Shown: piece after piece, positions 7,460 through 15,948 of the stretch
How positions within the stretch are numbered: position 1 is the stretch's first letter
Layout of the letters: each line of letters starts with the position of its first letter
Source of the DNA: Deltaproteobacteria bacterium HGW-Deltaproteobacteria-19
GTDB lineage: Bacteria; Desulfobacterota; Syntrophia; Syntrophales; PHBD01
Reading direction: 5' to 3'
Assembly: GCA_002841865.1 (NCBI GenBank)
Contig: PHBD01000003.1
Location: 60,530 to 124,529, forward strand
DNA length: 64,000 bases
Program-made: the position numbers and the translations under genes
Notes under the pieces: model-generated
Databases searched by the model: none
What the model was told of the DNA's origin: nothing
What the model saw: only the letters and a program-made list of their open reading frames with translations

Positions 7460-10168
7460 ATGGGCCGATACATCTATCATTGGCGATGGATTCAGGACGG
7501 GACGGTGACACAGTTGCAGACTGTCTCGGAGAACTTCGTCCGGATCTCCGGGGCGACGACGAGCGCCAAGAGGAAAGTTTACACCCGGGACAATCTCCCG
7601 GCGGGGCAATACGATATCCGTACCCGGTTCAAGACGGTTCCTCCCTGGGGCACGCGGTATGTCAATGCCACCTATTGGGAATATTTTGATGAGATCGTGT
7701 ACGACGATTTCACCTATCCGGGAACGGCCCTCCTTGCCCTCCGCGCCCTGGCCACGGATCAGCTGAGCGGATCACTCCCGAAGATTGATGTGCTCGCCAC
7801 CCGATCCACGGTACCTGTCTGGACGGGATCGGCATATGAGGACAAGGATGCAAGCAATCCGGCCTGGGCGGCCTATGACATGCTGCATGATTCCATCTAT
7901 GGCGGTGGGGTGGCCCACTCCCGGATCGACTATGACGCCTTCTCCGCCTGGGCGGATTGGTGTGATGCCAGGGGCTACAAGGTCCACTTCTACGGTGACA
8001 GCATCCTGAATCTCCGGAAGGCCCTGGACGTGATCGCCCTCAACGGCCGGGCCGTTGTGGTGCAGATGGGAAACCGCTTTACGGCCCTAGTGGACCGGCC
8101 GGAAACCCTTCCCGTTCAGCGGTTCCTTTTCACCACAGGCAACATCGTCAAGGATGCCTATACCGAAGAATTCCTGGCGATGGACGACCGGGCAGATGCC
8201 GTCGAGACCACCTACTATGATGCGGAGTTGGATTACTCCCGGCAGACCGTGGAGGTCCAGACGGCAGGGTATGACGCATCGGACCGGGAAGTCAGAAAGT
8301 CTTCAGTCACCTTGTACGGCTGCACATCCCGCCAGCAGGCGGCGAACTACGGGAAATTCCTCCTCCTGTGCAACCGATACCTGACCCTCACGGCCACCTG
8401 GGATGCAGACGTGGATGCCCTGGCCTGCCTTCCCGGCGATGTGGTGGAAGTCGCCCATGACGTGCCCCAGATCGGCTACTCCGGCCGGGTTGTGACGGCG
8501 ACGGAAAACACGGTTCAAATGGACCAGCCGGTCACCATCGAATCCGGGAAGACCTATCAGATCACAGTGCGGCATCAGGACGACGATTCCCGCGAGACAA
8601 TGACGGTCGGCAACTCCCCCGGGACGACGGACACCCTGGCCCTCACGTCCTCCTGGACGAAGATCCCGGCACAGTATGCGGTTTACTCCTTCGGGGAAAT
8701 GAATCGCCTGACGAAACTGTTCCGGGTCCTCAAGATCACCCGTTCCCAAGACCTGCGGCGCCGGATCACGGCCATCGAGTACGTCCCGGAGATCTACGAC
8801 GACTATGCCGTCATTTCGGAAGTGGAGAACCCTTCTGCGCTGACATTCCGTGACCTGAAAGCGGTCGAGACATGGGAGATCGGAACGGACGGGACGGCAC
8901 AGTCTGTCATCCACCTGTCCTGGCGGGGGACGGCCATCGGCGGATGGAACATCTTTTACAAGCAGTCGGGGGGCACATGGCAGAACGCGGGATGGACGGC
9001 AATACCGTCTTTCATCCTTTATGGCCTAGCCGTGGGACAGACCTACACCATCGCCGTTTCCCGATCGACTCCCGAAAACGGGCTCACGGTTACTGTAACA
9101 CCGGTCGGGAAGGAGGTTCCGCCTTCCGATGTGACAGGCTTCATCGTCCAGCAGCTTGGCGATTCACTCCGGTTTCTGTGGAATCATGCCCCGGATGCCG
9201 ACCTGTGGGGATATGAAATCAGGATCGGCGGGACCTCCTGGGCCAATGCCACAACGATCATCGACGGGATTCAGGAGAACGCGGCGACCTGGACGCCTCC
9301 GGTCTCGGGAACTTACACCTTCCGGATCAAGGCAATCGATCAGTCGGGGCTCTACTCGTCGAACGAAGCGACGGCCACGATCACAACTTCCCTCACCACG
9401 GGCAATATCGTCCTGGACACGGACGAGCTCACGAAGACACCCCAGGCGGACGGTACCTTTCAAAACATGGTCCTGTGCCCCACGGATGACTTGATCGTCC
9501 TCACTTCGGGGCTGACGGACCAGGACGAGCCGGGCTGGACGGATACCACGGCGGCGATCACCGGGTATGCCGGGGAAACCTTCTATTCGGGCTCCTATGA
9601 AACCGGGGTGTACGACTTGGGGGCCGTTGTTGATTTCACCCTCCGGGTCGATGTGACGACGGATTCTGAAATCAAGATTGCCACGGATCAGACATACCCG
9701 AACCGGACGGATCGAACCTACCCGACAGACACGGATGTCTCGATCTCGGCCACGGCACACTATTCGATCCAGTACCGGACATCCCCGGACGGAACGACCT
9801 GGACGGATTACCAGATCCTTTCAGGCATCGTCACGTGTTCCGCCCGGTTTTTCCAGATCAAGGTTTCCTGCACCGTCAATTCGGCGGCGACGACGTTTGA
9901 GATCTCGAAGATCCGCCATGTGGCCGACGTCCCGGATGTGGTGGTGAATCTGGCAAGTCAGTCCATTGATGCAGCGGGAACCACGTTCACCCTTTCGGGC
10001 CTGGGGGTGACCATCCTGATTCAATACCTTGTCGGGGTGACCGTGATCGGAACAACGGCTTTGACCCCTGTGGTGAACAAACAGGCGGATCAATTCACCG
10101 TCCAACTGTTCAACAGCGCGGGAGTGGCGGCTGCAGGAACTGCGGATATTCAATTGAGGGGATACTGA
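7460..10168 (+). CDS. Central tail hub / host specificity protein J, C-terminal part
   Basis: This 902-residue protein carries the characteristic J segment RYIYHWRWIQDG ... LPAGQYDIRTRF, then the TALLALRALATDQLSG phage hub motif at about residues 90-110, followed by fibronectin-like beta domains (about residues 460-670) and a C-terminal beta-rich receptor-facing region. J forms the trimeric hub and tip fibre that determines host range. ATG 7460 has GGGAGA just upstream. It lacks the normal N-terminal hub part, which is present in the preceding same-frame ORF. Together the two make about 1360 residues, in the range of lambda J (1132) and larger relatives. Confidence 0.8.
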   Translation: MGRYIYHWRWIQDGTVTQLQTVSENFVRISGATTSAKRKVYTRDNLPAGQYDIRTRFKTVPPWGTRYVNATYWEYFDEIVYDDFTYPGTALLALRALATDQLSGSLPKIDVLATRSTVPVWTGSAYEDKDASNPAWAAYDMLHDSIYGGGVAHSRIDYDAFSAWADWCDARGYKVHFYGDSILNLRKALDVIALNGRAVVVQMGNRFTALVDRPETLPVQRFLFTTGNIVKDAYTEEFLAMDDRADAVETTYYDAELDYSRQTVEVQTAGYDASDREVRKSSVTLYGCTSRQQAANYGKFLLLCNRYLTLTATWDADVDALACLPGDVVEVAHDVPQIGYSGRVVTATENTVQMDQPVTIESGKTYQITVRHQDDDSRETMTVGNSPGTTDTLALTSSWTKIPAQYAVYSFGEMNRLTKLFRVLKITRSQDLRRRITAIEYVPEIYDDYAVISEVENPSALTFRDLKAVETWEIGTDGTAQSVIHLSWRGTAIGGWNIFYKQSGGTWQNAGWTAIPSFILYGLAVGQTYTIAVSRSTPENGLTVTVTPVGKEVPPSDVTGFIVQQLGDSLRFLWNHAPDADLWGYEIRIGGTSWANATTIIDGIQENAATWTPPVSGTYTFRIKAIDQSGLYSSNEATATITTSLTTGNIVLDTDELTKTPQADGTFQNMVLCPTDDLIVLTSGLTDQDEPGWTDTTAAITGYAGETFYSGSYETGVYDLGAVVDFTLRVDVTTDSEIKIATDQTYPNRTDRTYPTDTDVSISATAHYSIQYRTSPDGTTWTDYQILSGIVTCSARFFQIKVSCTVNSAATTFEISKIRHVADVPDVVVNLASQSIDAAGTTFTLSGLGVTILIQYLVGVTVIGTTALTPVVNKQADQFTVQLFNSAGVAAAGTADIQLRGY

Positions 10169-10178
10169 GGAGGAGACC

Positions 10179-11363
10179 ATGAGCCAGAATTACAATGCCC
10201 TGGAAACAGGGGTAACGACCTTCGGGCAGCTTTACGGAATCATCAACGCCAACATGGAAGCAATCCGGACGTTCTTTTCGGGAACGTCCTTCCCGGCCAA
10301 TCCGGTCCAGTGGCAGCCGTGCCTGAGGACGGATACCAGCCGGTTTTACATTTACGACGGATCCACATGGCAGGATTTCACGGCCTATCTGCCTGCATAC
10401 CTGGCGATCACCTCCGAGATCTCGACGGCCCGGGGGGCGGCTGCATCCCTGGATGCGCGGCTTGATGTGGCCCTCAACGAGGATGGGACCCTGAAGGCGG
10501 CCATGCCGGCCGGGTCCTGGTGGATGACGGAAGCGGACACGGTTGCCAGGGTGGATTCCTCCACCTTCACGGTGGTAGGCGACAAGACGGCGATCTACAA
10601 GGCGAACCGGGCGGTTTATCTGGATCAGACGACGGATGCCTATGGGTATGTATCTTCCGACTCGACGTATTCGGCAGGCAGCGACCTGACGACTGTAACG
10701 GTTCGAGGATGCACGGTCGATACGGGCTTGACAGGGGTCCAGTACGGCCAAGCGCCGAACAATACCCCGATGTCGGCCAATGAAGCTGCTTTCTCCGCCC
10801 TAGCAGGTTCGGCGGACAAGCTCGGCTACTTCACAGGTTCTGGAACGATGGCCCTGACAAGCCTGACTTCCTTCATGCGAACCCTCCTGGACGATGCAGA
10901 CGCGGCCACGGCCAGGGCAACGCTCGGGATTCAAACAGCGCCTGTTGGTTCATTGATGTACTGGCCGACGGAAACGCCGCCTGACGGATGGTTGGAGCGG
11001 GACGGTTCGGCAATATCCAGGACGACCTATGCGAATCTTTTTGCCGTCATTGGAACGACGTACGGCGCAGGGGATGGAAGCACAACCTTCAACCTGCCGG
11101 ATGACCGCGGCCTGTTTGAGCGCGGCTGGGCGCATGGCTCCACGAATGATCCGGACCGTGCATCCCGGACAAACCGGGGGGATGGGACCACGGGAGACCA
11201 TGTGGGAACCATGCAGGCGGATGAGTTCGAGAGCCATTCCAGCCATCTCAAATCTGGCGGATCGGTCAACTTCGGAGCGGCTGGTTCACTCACCTATGGC
11301 GCCCTTGGCGGTAATGAAACAAGGCCGATCAACCGGGCCTACATGCCGATCATCAAGTACTAA
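10179..11363 (+). CDS. Tail fibre protein with phage tail collar domain
   Basis: A 394-residue fibre. The N-terminal part (about 1-90) probably docks to the tail, the middle is beta-rich and variable, and residues about 263-320 hold a phage tail collar domain with the hallmark PVGSLMYWPTETPPDGWLE and FNLPDDRGLFERGW patterns. It ends in GNETRPINRAYMPIIKY, the common C-terminus of short tail fibres. A GAGGAGACC ribosome binding site precedes the ATG. It lies between J and a fibre-assembly-type protein, matching the lambda side-tail-fibre arrangement, and probably binds the cell surface. Confidence 0.85.
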   Translation: MSQNYNALETGVTTFGQLYGIINANMEAIRTFFSGTSFPANPVQWQPCLRTDTSRFYIYDGSTWQDFTAYLPAYLAITSEISTARGAAASLDARLDVALNEDGTLKAAMPAGSWWMTEADTVARVDSSTFTVVGDKTAIYKANRAVYLDQTTDAYGYVSSDSTYSAGSDLTTVTVRGCTVDTGLTGVQYGQAPNNTPMSANEAAFSALAGSADKLGYFTGSGTMALTSLTSFMRTLLDDADAATARATLGIQTAPVGSLMYWPTETPPDGWLERDGSAISRTTYANLFAVIGTTYGAGDGSTTFNLPDDRGLFERGWAHGSTNDPDRASRTNRGDGTTGDHVGTMQADEFESHSSHLKSGGSVNFGAAGSLTYGALGGNETRPINRAYMPIIKY

Positions 11364-11380
11364 CGGGAGGATCATCCATC

Positions 11381-11902
11381 ATGAAAATCTATCATTATCA
11401 CAGCGAGACTGGCGAATTTCTGAGGGAGTCCGAAGCCCGTCTGGACCCGCTTGAGACAAAGCGAAGGGGGGAACCCGTCTGCCTTATTCCGGCCCATGCC
11501 ACCACAGAAGCCCCTCCTGCTGGATCGAAGGGTTACACTGCCGTGTTCGGTGAGAAGGGGTGGAGCTTTGTCGAGGATCACCGGGGGGGGACCATATACA
11601 GGACCTCAGACGGTACACCGACGATTGTTGAGGCTCTTGGTCCGATCCCGGAAGGTTACACGGATCTTCCCCCCTGTAGGTTCCCTGTCTGGACCGGTGA
11701 CAAATGGATTGAAGATGCTGTTCAGGTGAAGGCGGCAGAGGAGGCAGAAGCGAAGGCAGAAGCGAAGGCCCGCCTTCATGAGATCGACCTGAAGTCCATC
11801 CGATATCTCCGGGAGTGGGTGGCCAAGCAGCCGGGCGCCCCAGAGTTCATCAAGACTTATGAAGCGGATGCGATTGCGGAGAGAAACAAACTCTCGAAAT
11901 AG
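11381..11902 (+). CDS. Tail fibre assembly-like protein
   Basis: This 173-residue protein starts MKIYHYHSETGEFL, a signature shared with DUF4376 and tail-fibre assembly proteins, and has a central Pro-rich YTAVFGEKGWSFVEDHRGG strand region followed by a WTGDKWIEDAV segment. The C-terminal third is a charged helix (LKSIRYLREWVAKQPG). Such proteins sit directly after fibre genes and help the fibre trimerise or attach. A run of eight G bases at 11583-11590 falls inside the coding frame but the frame is intact as given. The start has GGGAGGATC upstream. Confidence 0.7.
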   Translation: MKIYHYHSETGEFLRESEARLDPLETKRRGEPVCLIPAHATTEAPPAGSKGYTAVFGEKGWSFVEDHRGGTIYRTSDGTPTIVEALGPIPEGYTDLPPCRFPVWTGDKWIEDAVQVKAAEEAEAKAEAKARLHEIDLKSIRYLREWVAKQPGAPEFIKTYEADAIAERNKLSK

Positions 11903-12053
11903 ATAAAAGAAGCGGACAGCATTCCAGGGAGAGCCACCTCCCCAGACCATGTGTATGGACACATGACGGGATGACCCGCTGCCATCCGCTGTGCGTGGGC
12001 ACGCGCGCGGTTTATAGCAGGGTCCGTCCCGGATTACAATCTGAGGAGGACCG

Positions 12054-12833
12054 ATGAACAGTATGTTGGCTTATGTGGGCGGCAAATCGTTACTTGCGAA
12101 GCAGATTATCGAACGGATCCCCGAGCACCGCTGTTATTGCGAAGTATTCGCCGGCGCCGCCTGGGTTCTATTCAAAAAGGAAGAGTCTCCGGTGGAGATC
12201 ATCAATGACATCAACACCGACCTGGTGACCCTCTATCGGGTGGTCAAGCATCACCTGGACGAGTTCATCCGGTATCTTCGGTGGCTTCTCGTATCGAGAG
12301 AGGAATTCGAACGCTTCAAGGAGGAAAGCCCGGATACTCTGACGGACATCCAACGGGCCGTCAGGTTCTACTATCTACTCCGAAACGGTTATGCGGGCCA
12401 TATAGTGGCGCCCAGCTTCAGTATGAAGGCAACCGGCCGCCCCAGCTTCAACCTTCTGCGGATTGAAGAAGACCTGTCGGCGGCTCATCTTCGCCTGGCC
12501 AGGGTTTATATAGAGAATCTGCCTTATGAGAAATTGATAAGCAGGGTTGATAAGCCTTTTACTTTCTTTTATCTGGATCCGCCCTACTACGGTTTTGAGA
12601 ACTATTACGGCCCCGGGATCTTTAAAAGGGAAGACTTTACTAAGCTGGCAGATGTTCTACGGGGAGTTAAGGGAAAGTTCATGCTCTCAATAAATAACGT
12701 TCCCGAGATCCGGCAGATATTTAAAGGATTTGTCCTGGAGGAAGTTTCGACGTCCTACACGATAGCTGGTGGAAACCATCAAAAGAGGGCAACAGAACTA
12801 CTGATTCGCAACTACGAGATCAACGGTCACTGA
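12054..12833 (+). CDS. DNA adenine methylase, D12 class (Dam-like)
   Basis: A 259-residue N6-adenine methyltransferase. Near the N-terminus it has LAYVGGKS (residues 5-12) and the SAM-binding motif CEVFAGAAWVLF (about 29-40), and in the second half the catalytic DPPY tetrad at residues 175-178 followed by YYG. No restriction endonuclease is adjacent, so it is an orphan enzyme; in phages these protect DNA from host restriction or modulate expression. Base composition is clearly more AT-rich than the tail genes (for example around 12500-12660), pointing to separate acquisition as a moron. GAGGAGG precedes the ATG. The 150 bases before it are gene-free and may hold its promoter. Confidence 0.85.
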   Translation: MNSMLAYVGGKSLLAKQIIERIPEHRCYCEVFAGAAWVLFKKEESPVEIINDINTDLVTLYRVVKHHLDEFIRYLRWLLVSREEFERFKEESPDTLTDIQRAVRFYYLLRNGYAGHIVAPSFSMKATGRPSFNLLRIEEDLSAAHLRLARVYIENLPYEKLISRVDKPFTFFYLDPPYYGFENYYGPGIFKREDFTKLADVLRGVKGKFMLSINNVPEIRQIFKGFVLEEVSTSYTIAGGNHQKRATELLIRNYEINGH

Positions 12834-12865
12834 CTGGCCGTCTGAAGGCATAAGAAAACACTCTC

Positions 12866-12906
12866 AACCTGCCGATTTCAGATTCCTTGATAAATCGGAC
12901 AGGTTT
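12866..12906 (+). terminator. Intrinsic terminator after the phage methylase
   Basis: Inverted arms AACCTG-CCGATTT (from 12866) and AAATCGG-A-CAGGTT (to 12905) form a 13-base-pair stem with one bulge and end in TTTTG. It closes the prophage's last gene. Confidence 0.7.
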
Positions 12907-12936
12907 TGTGCGCCCTTCGCACACCCGTGTTCAGGT

Positions 12937-12990
12937 TGTCACCGATTCTGTTTCGTTGTCGCCGATTATATTAATTTGTGTCGCCGAATA
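12937..12990 (+). repeat. Three direct repeats at the prophage right end (putative transposase sites)
   Basis: TGTCACCGATT, TGTCGCCGATT and TGTCGCCGAAT begin at 12937, 12957 and 12979, spaced 20 and 22 bases, close to two helical turns. They are followed by 14 bases ending in CA at 13003-13004. Multiple spaced copies of a binding site ending at a CA terminus is the organisation of Mu, Tn7 and Tn552-type transposon ends, so these are best read as transposase-binding sites. The matching left end is outside the window. Confidence 0.6.
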
Positions 12991-13004
12991 GATTACGCCT
13001 GACA

Positions 13005-13371
13005 GCCTTACCTGACGCCGCTGGTACTCCGGCACAAGGGAGAGGAAATCGCCCTCAACGGTTTCCGGCAGATGTTTCGCGCCCGGGGCAGGTTCGATTA
13101 CTTCACCTGGAACTTCCGGTCGGAGACGGACGCCGTCCGCCTGGAGGGTACAATCTCAGCGCCCCGGGAGGCCTTCATCGGCCTGAACTACTACAACCCG
13201 CCGGGCGGCAGCAAACACTGCCTGAACACCAAGATCGCCTCCTGCGAACTAAACCTCACGCGCAAACGGGAAGACAGGGGCGCTGCTGCGGAAATCCTTT
13301 CCACCAGGCACCGGGCTGCCTTCGAGATATTGACCGACGACAGAGGTCATGGCGTTGAAATCAGCGCATGA
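13005..13371 (+). pseudogene. C-terminal fragment of a tocopherol cyclase-like / lipocalin-type host gene
   Basis: The frame is open from a TGA at 13000-13002 to TGA 13369-13371 and begins abruptly inside a protein with PYLTPLVLRHKGEE. It carries the segment FDYFTWNFRSETDAVRLEG and then NYYNPPGGSKHCLNTKIA, which I recognise as the C-terminal part of tocopherol cyclase-like beta-barrel proteins of unknown substrate. There is no start codon or ribosome binding site in a proper place; the first ATG (13072) is internal. The beginning of the fragment coincides with the prophage terminus, so the gene seems to be interrupted by the phage, with its N-terminal part expected beyond the left prophage end. 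Confidence 0.65.
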
Positions 13372-13383
13372 GGAAATGTCCTC

Positions 13384-14079
13384 TCAGGCATCGACACCCA
13401 GGAGCGTGGGGAGATAGGCCAGGGAATTGATCTCCAGGTCCGGCTGGGACGGCAGGCGCTCCCTGCGCTGTCCGAATCGATTGACCCAGGCGACCCGCAA
13501 TCCGTAATTTGCCGCCCCCACGGCATCCCAGGAATTTGCGGACATGAATGCAATCTGCTTTGCCTGAAGGCCCAGCCGGTCGACGGCAAGCCCATAGACC
13601 CGCGGATCCGGCTTGTAGATGCCAACCTCTTCGACGGAGAGAATGCCGTTGATAAGGTCCGTGAGCCCGCTGCTCTTCACGGCCGCTTCCAACATGGCCG
13701 GCGTCCCGTTGGACAGGATGACGAGCTGCAGTCCGCCGGCCTTGAGCTTTTCCAGGGTTCCCTTGACATCGGGGTAGCAATCCAGCTCGAGGTAGGTGTT
13801 GACGATTGCGTTCCGCAACTCCAGGTCGGAAACGGCAGCCGCCTCAAGGGCATAATCCAGGGCGTCCTGCGTAACCTGCCAGAAGTCCGCATGCCTGCCC
13901 ATCAGGCTTCGCAGCCACGTATATTCCAGTTGCTTGGTTCTCCAGAGGGCGGACACCGAATCGGCGGCACTGCCGAGGCGCCCGCGGTGCCTGCTGACGG
14001 CGGAATTGAAGTCGAACAGGGTTCCATAGGCATCGAACATGCACGCTTTTACACCGGTAAAAAACGACTGCTGGCACAT
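13384..14079 (-). CDS. Haloacid dehalogenase type II, HAD superfamily
   Basis: A 231-residue HAD-family hydrolase of the (S)-2-haloacid dehalogenase type, which removes halide from 2-haloalkanoic acids through an aspartyl-ester intermediate. The nucleophile is Asp16 in FDAYGTLFD; motif II is VILSNGTP, the Lys is in GIYKPDPRVYGLA and the last motif is FMSANSWDAVGA, which is the dehalogenase-type SSNxWD-like signature rather than the phosphatase GDxxxD. AGGAGG lies nine bases before ATG 14079. It is 32 bases downstream of a CGNR regulator on the same strand, so the pair probably forms an operon. It converges with the interrupted host gene. Confidence 0.85.
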   Translation of the reverse strand: MCQQSFFTGVKACMFDAYGTLFDFNSAVSRHRGRLGSAADSVSALWRTKQLEYTWLRSLMGRHADFWQVTQDALDYALEAAAVSDLELRNAIVNTYLELDCYPDVKGTLEKLKAGGLQLVILSNGTPAMLEAAVKSSGLTDLINGILSVEEVGIYKPDPRVYGLAVDRLGLQAKQIAFMSANSWDAVGAANYGLRVAWVNRFGQRRERLPSQPDLEINSLAYLPTLLGVDA

Positions 14080-14111
14080 GGTAGAGACCTCCTCTCTTCG
14101 GGTGATCCGGA

Positions 14112-14732
14112 TCAGGAATCCTGTCCGGACTGTTCATCTTCTGCTTCCCGTCGGCCCCCATCCCGCCGGCGCCTCCTGTGTTCCGCCACTTTCGTTCGAT
14201 TGCCGCAGAGAGACATCGCACACCACCTTCGGCGGTTCCCCGGGGATGTGTCCAGATAGAGCATCCGGCAGCTGTCACCGCCGCATAGCTTGAGTCGCTC
14301 CCTCTTTCCTTCCCCCAGAAGAGCAATGGCATCCCGGGCAATGATCCCCAGGAAGGCCTTTTCCAAATCGGGCGCCTCCCAGGAGATGCGGTCCGCAGAT
14401 CTGCTAAGTTGGGGCACCATTATCGGAAACCGTGCCGCTTTATTGATCCGGTCTACGTCTTCACGGGCCGGTTCATGATTCAAAATGAGGGAGTGCATCG
14501 TGTCGTGAATGGCTTCCCGAAGAATGAGGGCTTCCCGGTGGTCATCCGCAGAGCAGCTTATTGGTGTCGTGACCAGACCGGCGAGTTCAAGCCATTTTGA
14601 CAGTGAGTCGGGAGACGGCAGGAGGTCGCGCGGATGCGAGCCGCGATGCCGAACCGTCGCCACAAAGTTGAGCGAAACACTTCCGGCATCAAATCGGAAA
14701 CGACTGTACCTCTTGTCCGTTTTCCTGAGCAT
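14112..14732 (-). CDS. CGNR zinc finger transcriptional regulator (ABATE domain)
   Basis: A 206-residue protein with an N-terminal ABATE-like stress domain (about residues 15-130) and a C-terminal CGNR zinc finger. The second Cys pair and namesake motif are visible as CAMSLCGNRTKVAEHRRRRR near residue 172-190, preceded by KLCGGDSCRMLYLD, so all zinc-binding cysteines are present. Such proteins act as transcription factors. The gene precedes the haloacid dehalogenase in the same direction and a perfect 7+7 inverted repeat lies 15 bases upstream of its start, suggesting autoregulation. The basic tail beyond the finger is longer than usual. Confidence 0.85.
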   Translation of the reverse strand: MLRKTDKRYSRFRFDAGSVSLNFVATVRHRGSHPRDLLPSPDSLSKWLELAGLVTTPISCSADDHREALILREAIHDTMHSLILNHEPAREDVDRINKAARFPIMVPQLSRSADRISWEAPDLEKAFLGIIARDAIALLGEGKRERLKLCGGDSCRMLYLDTSPGNRRRWCAMSLCGNRTKVAEHRRRRRDGGRREAEDEQSGQDS

Positions 14733-14747
14733 GGTATCCCACCTTTG

Positions 14748-14769
14748 TGTAACCGTATATATGGTTACA
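14748..14769. promoter_or_regulatory. Inverted repeat, likely operator of the CGNR regulator
   Basis: TGTAACC and GGTTACA form perfect 7-base arms around an eight-base GTATATAT core, just upstream of the CGNR gene start. The AT core and position suggest a dimer binding site overlapping the promoter. Confidence 0.6.
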
Positions 14770-14795
14770 TTTTGCCCGTCAATATTTTTTCTGAG

Positions 14796-14833
14796 AAAAG
14801 GGGGGACAGATTTGAAATCTGTCCCCCCTTTTT
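14796..14833 (-). terminator. Strong hairpin terminator downstream of the Nudix gene
   Basis: Arms of AAAAGGGGGGACAGATTT (14796-14813) and its complement (14815-14833) form an 18-base-pair perfect stem with T-runs on both strands. It lies 39 bases past the Nudix stop on the minus strand and 27 bases beyond the CGNR operator. The GGGGACAGATTTGAAATC core recurs in related hairpins at 35344 and 36988. Confidence 0.75.
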
Positions 14834-14871
14834 ACAAAACAAATCTGACCCTTTCCCCTGCAGGGGGACCG

Positions 14872-15786
14872 TCAGACACAAAAAGTCTTCCAGATGCCGT
14901 TATGCGTGACGATTCTCGATGACTCGCCGGGTCGGTGTGGCTGCTTGTAACCGGCGATGGTGTACTCGCTGTCGTGGGGCAGCTTGACGCCGAAATTGCC
15001 GTCTTCGGTGAAGACCTGAGGAAGAATGGTATGGATCTCGCACCGTCTTGTTTCCGCAAAGAGTTCATCGGCAGTCCGGCAGGCATTCAACTCTTCCATG
15101 CTCTTGAGGGTGGGGGGCATGAGGAGGATTTCTTTCCGCTGATGAAGATTCAGGGCCTCCTCCGGCGTGAGCCAGCGTGATTCCACGAGTTCCTGGTTGT
15201 CGTGAACCGGCACCTGGCCGTCGGGCAGCCAGGCCAGGAAAAAGCGGGTATCGAACCGCTTCGATTCGATCTCCGGGGTGATCCAGTGGGAAAAAGGGAC
15301 CAGTCGCTCCATGGTGAAGCGGATGTTTTCCTGCCGGGCGATGTCAAGGAATGTCGTTTTTCGCTCATTGAGTGCGCGACGATGGGCGCGAAAGCGACCG
15401 GCCGTCTCGGCGTCGGTAAAGTCGAGCGTCTCCCGGGAACAACCACAGGCAAGCAGCACACCCGCCTCCTCGAAGGTCTCGCGGATTGCCGCCACGCAGA
15501 GCCCCAGGGCCTTTTCCTCCGGAATGTCCGGCTCCTGCAAAAACCGGCCTGCATCGCCGACGGTCAGACTCTCGATAAATGGATGCAGGGCCGGATCGCA
15601 GTCCGCCTCGTCCAGCCGCCCACCGGGAAACACGTAGGCTCCTCCCATGAAGGATTGGTTGCGGTGCCTGCGCATCATGAAAATCTCATACTGTCCTCTA
15701 TCGCTGTTGCGTACGATGATCACCGTGGCCGCGTCACGCGGCGGGTTTGTTTTCCCGGGAGTTTCCTGGGCACCTTTGTCGACCAT
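14872..15786 (-). CDS. Nudix hydrolase (NUDT7/NUDT19-like)
   Basis: A 304-residue Nudix protein whose box reads GLCVAAIRETFEEAGVLL (the REUXEEXGU core is RETFEEAGV). An N-terminal strand region (RDAATVIIVRNSDRG) and the FMMRRHRNQSFMGGAYVFPGG segment are characteristic of the large NUDT7/19-type enzymes that hydrolyse CoA derivatives or related nucleoside diphosphates. ATG 15786 (MVDKGAQ) is chosen because GGGGA lies about nine bases upstream; the frame continues to a GTG at 15852 and an ATG at 15843, so an extended N-terminus is possible. A strong terminator follows. The precise substrate cannot be read from sequence. Confidence 0.8.
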   Translation of the reverse strand: MVDKGAQETPGKTNPPRDAATVIIVRNSDRGQYEIFMMRRHRNQSFMGGAYVFPGGRLDEADCDPALHPFIESLTVGDAGRFLQEPDIPEEKALGLCVAAIRETFEEAGVLLACGCSRETLDFTDAETAGRFRAHRRALNERKTTFLDIARQENIRFTMERLVPFSHWITPEIESKRFDTRFFLAWLPDGQVPVHDNQELVESRWLTPEEALNLHQRKEILLMPPTLKSMEELNACRTADELFAETRRCEIHTILPQVFTEDGNFGVKLPHDSEYTIAGYKQPHRPGESSRIVTHNGIWKTFCV

Positions 15787-15948
15787 GATGATGACAATCC
15801 CCTTTTCGCTCTGGATTTTTCGAACCCGGTTGATGCGCGGCATACGTAGCACAAGTCAACGGGAGAGAGAAAGAGACAGATGCTTGACATCCAGGCTTAA
15901 ACATTTGATATTACAGGACCATTCAACTGATTTTGGGAACGCACGATC

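Larger units (their letters stand above)
1..13004 (+). mobile_element. Right-hand part of a Mu-like transposable siphoprophage
   Basis: A continuous plus-strand array of tail genes in the lambda order (tube, chaperone, tape measure, M, L, K, I, J, fibre) follows a DUF1834 (Mu gp37-type) protein and ends with an orphan adenine methylase. After the last gene there are three evenly spaced copies of a TGTCRCCGA-type sequence, then a CA dinucleotide at 13003-13004, as expected for a MuA/DDE-type transposon end. Immediately beyond it an unrelated host gene fragment begins without its N-terminus. The left end, transposase, head and lysis genes lie outside the window, so the Mu-like assignment rests on the right end and on DUF1834; the tail type is clear. 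Confidence 0.7.

Noticed and set aside
11583..11590. Run of eight G bases in the fibre-assembly gene, considered as a phase-variation tract
   Set aside because: The run is short, the frame is intact, and there is no sign of a phase-variable partner; could be re-examined in raw reads.
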